NCBI GenBank assembly: GCA_950295325.1
Contig: OX485808.1
Span: forward strand, 27,178,527 to 27,242,526
Reading direction: 5' to 3'
DNA: 64,000 nt
From: Polytrichum commune
Lineage: Eukaryota; Streptophyta; Polytrichopsida; Polytrichales; Polytrichaceae
Shown here in pieces: positions 56,413 through 64,000 of the stretch; positions within the stretch are counted from its first letter, which is position 1, and every line of letters begins with the position of its first letter. The notes beneath the pieces are model-generated. The model did not search any database, was not told where the DNA came from, and worked only from the letters and a program-made list of their open reading frames with translations. Made by a program: the position numbers and the translations under genes.

Positions 56413-57569
56413 CCGTACGTTAAGGGCAGCTTCGGCACAACATAATTCTAAAAATAGATGCCGAAAATTTTGGAAAATTATTGACATTTTTTGCCGAATA
56501 TAAAATTAATTAATTTTCAAAATTGCCGAAAAGTAAGAAATTTTAACTTCTCACTAGAATTTTACTTACACTGGAAGCATATATGAATTCTGAAGGAGAG
56601 AAGGTGCTCCTTTTGTAATCAAGCTCACTTACATTAGTCCACAAAGAATATGGGTCAAGAAGTAGCAAGACTCTAAGTGAGGCTTTTCAAATGTGTTGTT
56701 CACAATTTTTTGGAGCCCAATTGAGCATAGAAGATGAAGTTTTATAGAATTTTGTCCGACTAACAAAAGTTGAGAAATCAAGTAATCTTCCACCTCCAAC
56801 AAGTTTTGTGTCAAAATAAGTCTTTATGCGAAAGATATGGACAAAACATTGCAGCCGTGTAAAGATCAAAAAATTAAAATGCGTTCATAACAGTTTTTCA
56901 GAGCTCATTTGTGCATAGAAGATCAACATTTTTGGAATTTTGTTGCTCTAAGAAAAGTTTAGAAATCAAGTAATCTTCCACCTCCAACAAGTTTTGTGTC
57001 AAAATAAGTCTTTATGCGAAAGATATGGACAAAACATTGCAGCCGTGTAAAGATCAAAAAATTAAAATGCGTTCATAACAGTTTTTCGGAGCTCATTTGT
57101 GCATAGAAGACAACTTTTTTGGAATTTTGTTGCTCTAAGAAAAGTTTAGAAATCAAGTAATCTTCCACCTCCAACAAATTTTATGTCATTTGAAGACTCT
57201 ATGCAAAAGTTATGCGTGTTATAAAAATGAAGTCTAACTAGGTGCTTCACCTCAAACTTTACATATCCCATATGCATTGTTGAACACAACTCCACTCTAC
57301 TTGTATAAAGCACAGAGCATTCTCAACTCTTCACAAAATCGTGAAAGATTTATATCTTTTGTAAAACTCTTCACACAAATTGTGAAATTGTGAATGAACA
57401 TCCTTGTTTACTGTTAGATAATAACTTCTTGGATGTGTGCCGAAATTGCATTATTAAACTATTTAAAATGCTGAAATTTTTAGTAATTTTTTTTTTGCCG
57501 CCGAACACTGTTTTTTTACTTTTAATAATTATTCGGCAAGAGAGCGCCGAAGCTGCCCTTAACATACGG
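56413..57569. mobile_element. 1157-bp copy B of the CCGTACGTTAAGGG element, inverted
   Basis: It has the same inverted ends as 259-714 and TA on both sides (56411-56412 and 57570-57571), in opposite orientation. It is about 700 bp longer. The extra DNA includes a tandem repeat with units starting at 56773, 56963 and 57149 (190 and 186 bp), each with GAAATCAAGTAATCTTCCAC. No transposase is present, so even the longer copy is non-autonomous. Confidence 0.9.
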
Positions 57570-57571
57570 TA

Positions 57572-58282
57572 TGGTGGGATAGGATTCATTTGTGCCAACT
57601 AGTGACACACATTAATTTCCCTAATATCACGCTTGTGGGAGTCAAAGGGCATGGGATGTTGAGGAGGTATATGTGTAGTGTTAACATGGATTCATGATAA
57701 CATAGAATTAGTGTAGCATGTGATCCCGGGTACGCAACTCCCATATTATATGGTCCTGATTATAATCACTTATAATGCGTTTTAGTCCAATATTGAGTGA
57801 TACAATTTGTTTTAATGTAGGAAACCCTTGCAGCCCTTCTAACAAGGAGTCCAAAAATGTAATCATATATAGGAAATGAATATATTTTGAAGCATATAAT
57901 TGCATTAAAAACCTAATTATATGATTTTTTTAATACATGTACCATAGGTCAAACTACCCAACTTTTTGGACTTTTTAATAAAATTTTAACATTGTGAATG
58001 ACTTACAATTTTAATGGGAGGCAACTATTTGTGGCTTATAATTTTAATGGAGGCTTAATAAATATGCAACCCAACTTTTTTTTCATCTCATTTTATTTAA
58101 TTTGGTCTTCACCCAACTTTTTGATCATTTTAATTTGATATAATTTTTACAAAAGCCATCCTCTAAGCCGTTTTAAGTACGATGCCCCCTGCGTATAATA
58201 TGGGAATTGCGTACCCGGGCATGTGATCTTATGGAATAACACGAAGTCGACATTGCAATAATGATAATGATTACAGAGTCTT
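57572..58282. other. Intergenic, no gene seen
   Basis: AT-rich. CCCGGGTACGCAACTCCCAT-like text near 57724 recurs inverted near 58197-58220 (GGGAATTGCGTACCCGGGCA), enclosing about 480 bp. That may be another decayed TIR element. Confidence 0.4.
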
Positions 58283-60591
58283 TCCACGTTTTCTACGTAT
58301 AGTTTTTCAAGTATCGTGGTCTTGCAAAGACGTAGTGGATATTCCATGTATTCTAGCAACCGTTTTTATGGGAGCCCCATCATCGACTGCAAGAAGGGTT
58401 GCATATAGTTGTTCATCTGTCCAATTTCCATTTTTCGTATCTTGTCTACCCATGTGTTCAAAAAATATACCGTCCATGGTGCTAGGTTTGTCCCTTTATT
58501 ATTTGAGTATTTTTATTTTTTTTGTATTTTTGGTATTTTAGACAAGTTTTGTTTGCATATGTGCGTACCCTCAAATGTTGTTATGTTTAGAGATGCAACA
58601 TGAATAATGGGATGCACATGACATGAGATGAAATTATGAAGAATATGATCAAACAATATGAGTATTTGGTAAAGGATCAAAATATGTTGAGAGTTTGGAA
58701 TCGTATAGAAGAAGTGATGACAAAAAGAAATTGCAGGAAAGAAATTGCCTTAAGGTAGTATTATGTATCTCAATATGTACAACTTAAGGCCCTCAAATGC
58801 ATCCTTAATAATTCCAATAAAGAAATGAGACCCTTTGTAATGCCAATTAGAAAATGAGGCCCTTAATAATGCCAATAAATAGATTAGGCCCTTCAATGAT
58901 GCCAATAAATAAAGGGGGTTGCTATTTCCACACCTTTTTTGGCTAGATTCACACCTTTTTGCCGGTTCGGTTGCCGTGTCACTGAGGCGCTATATATGAG
59001 ATTCTTCATGGTGCATCCGGACCATTGATCCACCAAGGCCCATCCAAGGGCCTCAATGATCCTAGGTGGCGGTGGGGTGGGGGGCGGGGGTGGTGCTTGC
59101 CACCAAGGCAGGTGGGGCCGTGCGCCTCATGTCTTTTTTGGGGAGGCCGGATTTAGGGTGGTGTCGGGCCTAGTGGCTAGGCGGGCCCAGTGGCTAGGCC
59201 TACTTATTATATAACTAGTTGGTTACCCTTACTCTACTTATGGTCACTCTTCTTAATTGGGCATGTATATTTGAGTGGTATATGTGCAAGTCTTGAAGTT
59301 AGGTATGGACACCTATATGATCATTATTGACACCATAATAATCTTCACTTTGATAATGACTAAGATATTCATATGAGCTCCTAAATTTTGATTTTGGATT
59401 TGCTAACCATCTCGTACTAACCTACTTGTTTCATATCATGCCACAAGTAGAGTAAGGCTAACCAACTAGTTATATAATAAGTAGGCCTAGCCACTGGGCC
59501 CGCCTAGCCACTAGACCCGACACCACCCTAAATCCGGCCTCCCCAAAAAAGACATGAGGCCCACGGCCCCACCCCGCCTTGGTGGCAAGCACAACCCCCG
59601 CCCCCCACCCACCGCCACCTAGGATCATTGAGGCCCTTGGATGGGCCTTGGTGGATCAACGGTCCGGATGCACCATGAAGAATCTCATATATAGCGCCTC
59701 AGTGATACGGCAACCGAACCGGCAAAAAGGTGTGAATCTAGCCAAAAAAGGTGTGGAAATAGCAATCCCCTAAATAAATTAGGCCTTGAATAATGCCATA
59801 AACAACTTGGGGTCAATTAAATATGAACCATTAGATTTGGGCCAATAACTATAGGTTGTAGGAATTGGGCCATTAAATCTGAGTTGTCACATCTTGATAG
59901 CTAAATGTGAATTGTTGCACTTCGGCCGTTGGAGATGTGCCATTAGGTCTACATTGTGAGACCTATGCCATTAGATTTGGGCTTTTACATCTAGGCCGTT
60001 AAATTTCGAGTCTTAAGATCTGGATCACTAATCAACCTCACTCACCCCCTAATCAACCTATCTCACTCACTCAACCCCCTCGTGAACCTCTCAACTTCAC
60101 TCACCCAACCCCTTGCACCCATGTACTCACCCCCCAACTCTTAACCAACCTCACTCCGTCAACAACAAACCCATCACTCTGCCAATTCTAAATGTGACAT
60201 GTCACTAGCCTCCACCCTGAGCACAAGAATCATGAAAATCAAGAGCAATTGAGCACAAACCCGCCCCCTTAATGTATTGCCGTTGTCCAATAAAGTGCCA
60301 CTCATGTCCACCAGACCTTGACAGACCACTTGGTCCGCCACCTTGAACCGACCCCGTGTTAGCTGCTAACCCATCACTCCGTGGGCCTAGGCATGTCACA
60401 TCTTAAGGCACTGTTCCAAGGTAGGTGTGGGTTTAGGGTGGGGTAACGGGATGAGCACCCTCTACCTTAGCACCTTCCTTCCAATTTCCTTCTCTTGGGT
60501 TGCTTCCTCGCAAGCCTCTTTGTCAAAACTCAATGACGGAGTTCCGAGGGCGAGTTCACATGGGTCCCAAGTCCCACTCATGTTAGCAAAT
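58283..60591 (+). repeat. Segmental duplication S2, copy 2
   Basis: The partner of 36183-38160. The minus strand at 58283-58477 keeps the start of the Tigger-like transposase (ATG at 58477, HTH region), and homology stops abruptly after EKLYVENV. The right break at about 60591 falls inside the GGGCC-type MITE, which is therefore truncated here. Confidence 0.88.
58914..59770. mobile_element. 857-bp element with TIRs of about 325 bp
   Basis: It begins GGGGGTTGCTATTTCCACAC and ends in the complement. The arms (58914-59240 and 59445-59770) are near-perfect complements, with a loop of about 200 bp. TAAATAAA is duplicated on both sides (58906-58913 and 59771-59778). Copy 1 of S2 has the empty site near 36795-36808. 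The loop contains a fragment of dispersed family R1. Long TIRs and an 8-9 bp duplication would fit a MULE-like or foldback element. No coding region. Confidence 0.88.
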
Positions 60592-61229
60592 GATGTTGAT
60601 TGTTGAACCTAGACTAGTTACTCATAGATAGAGTATGTAGTCCAATCTCTCTTATAAACACATATCCTTAAACTGGTATCCATTGTTGGAGCCACACCCA
60701 ACCACATACTACTCAAAAATAGGTGTCCGATCAAGATACGTAACCAAATTAGGCACGTCTACCTTACTTCATGCAGATGTCAACAAAAATTACCTTGCAC
60801 GACAACAAGCTATCGCAATCTACCAGATTATCACATCACAATCTACATTCACATTGCACAATGTCAAAACATCACATGTACTAAGAGGCCTTTCCAAAAC
60901 ATCAAGGGGTCAAGGTGAGCGGCCCTTAAACAAATATTTCTAGCCACGTGTCACTTCTCGTAGGATACGAATATGCAATTAGTGCAAGATGATCAACAAA
61001 CCCAAATCATGCATGTAGTCATTTGTGCATGTTTTTTTTTGTTTTGGAGATCATATGTATTATCTTAATCATATAGATCCTCCCAATTATGTCGACTGCT
61101 ATTGAGCATGTGGAAATGATCATTTTGTTCAATTAGGGTGATTTCAAAGGCCAAAGTTGCTTACCCAACTTAAATGTGGGATACTCAATAACTTACCATC
61201 AAAATGCATAACTTAATATTCTATATTAG
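60592..61229. repeat. R1-related repeat DNA, otherwise no gene
   Basis: At 60600-60770 phrases such as GTTGGAGCCACACCCAACCA and ACTCAAAAATAGGTGTCC match the inverted copy at 22540-22660. At 60950-61120 the family's outer phrases recur in inverted form (CTCGTAGGATACGAATATGC). No gene is visible. Confidence 0.5.
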
Positions 61230-61645
61230 AAAGATGTTGTAAACTCTTGCCCGGAGTTTCTTGGGGTGAGCAACGCATGCATTTGTACAAAAAAAGATCT
61301 ATCTTATCAAAAAATAGATCATGTGGTCCAAAGAAATCTCCTCTAAAGTTCTAAATAATGTGCACACTTTATTCCTCACAAAACAACTTACAAATTTCTC
61401 CATTGGGTGGAACCATCTCGCACCCACCCGCCACTACTAGTACGGGTCCACCCAATGGTCGTTATCTAGTATAAACTTTTGCGAACTGAATTTCTTGTTC
61501 AACTGTGAACTTTAAGAATTCCAATCCCACTTTTTATGATGTCGTGTAAATAGCGATCGTGTGTCACTGTAGCTCGAGTACCAATCATCACCAACAAACA
61601 ACACTAAAATATAGTAAAGTCATACATAAACAACACACCTCGACA
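61230..61645 (-). mobile_element. Putative 3' LTR of a Ty3/gypsy element
   Basis: On the minus strand a purine run (CTGAGGGGGGGCA) is followed at 61645 by TGTCGAGGTGTGTTG, as expected for a polypurine tract next to an LTR starting TG. The other end of the LTR cannot be fixed because its partner lies outside the window; 61230 is a guess. Confidence 0.45.
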
Positions 61646-61660
61646 TGCCCCCCCTCAGCT
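61646..61660 (-). promoter_or_regulatory. Putative polypurine tract
   Basis: AGCTGAGGGGGGGCA on the minus strand, immediately before the inferred LTR edge and about 270 bp after the pol stop. This would be the plus-strand primer site of the retrotransposon. Confidence 0.5.
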
Positions 61661-61932
61661 GACTATGGAGTCCCGCCAAGCAGCTAGGACTGATACCAAT
61701 CCAAAGGGCATGGATAATGAAAGATTGCTCCGCAACTAACTAATGTGGTAAACGTCATTCCAAGGAATTGGAGGTTGGGTGCAATGTGAGCCCCATCCTT
61801 AATCGCCTCTGATGTTTGGCCATTAGATTCTAAAGATTTAATTCCACCGCCTCATGTTGTTTGCATCTCTAAGCCATAACTCTTTATTTTCTATTTGGGT
61901 AGACACAAGATGATGAAAACCACACAGGATCA

Positions 61933-64000
61933 TTAAGTACGATTGGTGGAAGCACCAAGTACTAAAGATCCTCGACAACGAGGACAATTCCACTGTCCAG
62001 ATGGTGGAGAAGTCAAGGGTGGCCTCAAGCATGTCATGTGCCAACCACGTTGACAATGATCACACAAGAACATAGTAGCCGCTCATTTCTTCTCTCCACA
62101 CACAAAATATGGAAGACCCTCTAGCACGACGGCCAGTTCAAGATGAAATGTACCCTCAATGGGTAGATGACATGTGACATATTTTTTGGAATGCTCGCGA
62201 CATTCCCTGCCATCTTTGCCTTCCAACAACAACAAACCACTCGGCAACACCTCCTTCACCCAAAGGATAGTGCGCCCCGCCCTGACATCCAATGTCGTAG
62301 ACGCCTCACGTTGGAGATAAACATAATCCCCCTGCCGGAATCTCTGCAACTGAGGTCGGTAAGCACCACTGCGAATGCGTGTATAACGCAATGTGCCACG
62401 GTGTTGAGCAATGGACAAATTCTCCATGGCCATAGGCATAGCCCTTTGGAAGAATTGAGCCCGCTTCTGCAAACACTCTGCTCAAATGTTTGGGTCATCC
62501 AAGTCCACAACATGAGCTAGGTTTTCCCGGATAGAATTTGGGAGTATAGGCTCACGTACATACAACAATTGATACGGGCTGGAGGACGCCAAAGAGACAT
62601 GCCTACTAAATCGATAGCCCATAGTAATCCAAGGCAACATAAGGTCCCAATCCCGAGAGATGGTGCGGTGATCTATAAGTGCCTTCGTGCACAACTCCTC
62701 AAAAGCACCGAGGAACTCCCTCCCTTGATCCGTTAATACCTTAGCCGGTGCTCCAAAACGTGCCAACACACGATCCAAAAAGACGGCCGAGGCCAACTCT
62801 GCAAAGTTTTGGGGTAAAGCAACAAGCTCAATCCACTTGCTAAAATGCTCCACCATCACCAACACATACTTTGCTCCATGTGGCGTGACCACCAACGGCC
62901 CCGCAAAGTCCAACGACCAACGGTAGCCCAATCCCATGATAGGTAAGGGCTGTAATTGAGGTGACAAGGTGTTAAAGCTAGATCTGACCCAGTCACATAC
63001 TTCACACCTCCCGACATAAGCAGCCACCTGCTGATACATGCCAGTCCACCAATATTGGCCACGCAACATTGCACGTGTCTTGTGTATGCCAAAATAGACA
63101 AGTTCCTCGTGTACTTGTCGTACCAAGGAGGCCCTTTGATCCAGTCTAGGGACAATACGCCTTGTCCCATCCGACCACAATTGAAATAACAAACCGTTCT
63201 CCCAACGGAACCTTGTTATTCGATGTCCAATCATGTCATTTTTCATTGCCGAGGTAGACGAAGGAAAGGTCCTCTGCTGAAGTTTATGCAATACGGGAAG
63301 ATCCTCCTATATATCCGCAATAACTTGAGGTCAATCAGTCTCATCATCCGAGCCCTGCATCGGAACCTCAATAGCCGCACCAGAAAATAAACTGAGGTAA
63401 GTAGCTGTGCCAACCTAGAACCGCCTCTCGATCACAATTTTCATGTCACCTGGCCCCGGTCAAGTCCTCATCCGAAGGACTTGGATTGCGTGAGAGTCCA
63501 TCTGCATCTAGGTTGGTAATCCCAACTCGGTGCATCACCTCAAAATCATACTCTTGGAGCAACAAAGCCCATATGGCGAGCTTGCTAGTAAGCTTATCTG
63601 ACTCCATGAGCCACCATAACGGTTGATGGTCAGTCACCAAAGTAAAGCGTTGACCATAAAGATATGGCCGGAAATGGGCAATAGCCCACACTGCCGCCAA
63701 TGCTTCTCCCTCATAGGACGAATAATTGGCCTCCGCCGTGTTGTTGCTTCGCGACTTGTAAGCAACAACATACTCCCGGCCAACGTCATCATTCTGAGTA
63801 AGAACTGCTTCCAAACCCAATGAGCTCCAGTCCGTATGCAATTGGAAAGATTTGGAGACATCTCGAAGTCGAAGCACTGGAGCCATACCCAATTTTTGCT
63901 TCGATGTCTCAAATGCCTGTTGCTGCTTACAACCCCAAGTCCAAGGTTGGTCCTTGCTCGTGAGAATGGTGAGAGGCTTGGCGATCAAGCTAAAGTTCTT
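61933..64000 (-). pseudogene. Ty3/gypsy pol, 3' part: RNase H, integrase, PHD finger (decayed)
   Basis: Read on the minus strand from the window edge. RNase H (64000-63446) has FQLHTDWSSLGLEAVLTQ, YSSYEGEALAAVWAI and TDHQPLWWL. Integrase (63291-62482) has an HHCC zinc part with CEVCDW, the first Asp in WSLDFAGPL and the second in VLTDQGREF. The frame then runs HRTIS directly into RDWDLMLP, so about 40 residues including the catalytic Glu are gone. A C-terminal part (GDYVYLQREA, then HLPIEGTF) is followed by a PHD-like finger (61975-62109): FVCGEKK, LCDHCQRGWH, TCLRPPL, SGQWNCPRC. Damage: one frameshift between RNase H and integrase, stops at about 63329, 63305, 62482 and 62083, and a first finger Cys apparently replaced by Tyr. 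Reverse transcriptase and gag lie beyond the window. It is not functional. Confidence 0.85.

Overview
The window looks like nuclear DNA of a land plant. It is intron-rich and transposon-rich, with low to moderate GC. The kinds of genes (a five-pass plant membrane protein, a small LRR receptor kinase, an intronless TKL-like kinase with a very short activation segment) and the decayed Ty3/gypsy pol with a C-terminal PHD finger would fit a seed-free plant such as a bryophyte or lycophyte. That placement is inference; I cannot name a species.

Three protein genes can be read with confidence, all on the plus strand. (1) 11318-17771: ten exons, 523 codons, a signal peptide plus about five membrane segments, of the plant tweety-like/uncharacterised transmembrane family. 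(2) 25339-30212: twelve exons, 614 codons, an LRR receptor-like kinase close to the FEI/LRR-XIII type. Its LRRs are encoded by 72-nt phase-2 exon units. (3) 39957-41312: one exon, 451 codons, a soluble kinase-domain protein with DFE in place of DFG. In both multi-exon models all GT-AG junctions and phases close with no internal stop. The genes have unrelated functions and do not form an operon or cluster.

Almost everything else is mobile DNA, much of it with readable boundaries. Non-autonomous TIR elements with TA target sites lie at 259-714, 8178-8494, 32140-32477, 33682-34154, 48929-49266 and 56413-57569. GGGCC-ended, PIF/Harbinger-like elements lie at 21447-21818, 38100-38455 and 50545-52971. 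A Tigger/pogo-like element (53217-56276) still codes for part of its DDE transposase and has been split by a 952-bp hAT element (54608-55559) with an 8-bp target duplication. A second, heavily mutated Tigger-like transposase lies at 34525-36376. Its 5' region is duplicated at 58283-60591, and that second copy carries an 857-bp element with very long TIRs. The right edge holds the 3' part of a decayed Ty3/gypsy element (about 61230-64000, minus strand).

Two segmental duplications make the region unusually informative. A segment of about 2.2 kb downstream of the receptor kinase (30621-32800) recurs at 47301-49520, and the same 338-bp MITE sits at a different TA in each copy, so each copy supplies the empty site for the other. 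The 36.2-38.2 kb and 58.3-60.6 kb blocks likewise show filled and empty sites for two other insertions. I saw no tRNA, rRNA, CRISPR or organellar sequence.
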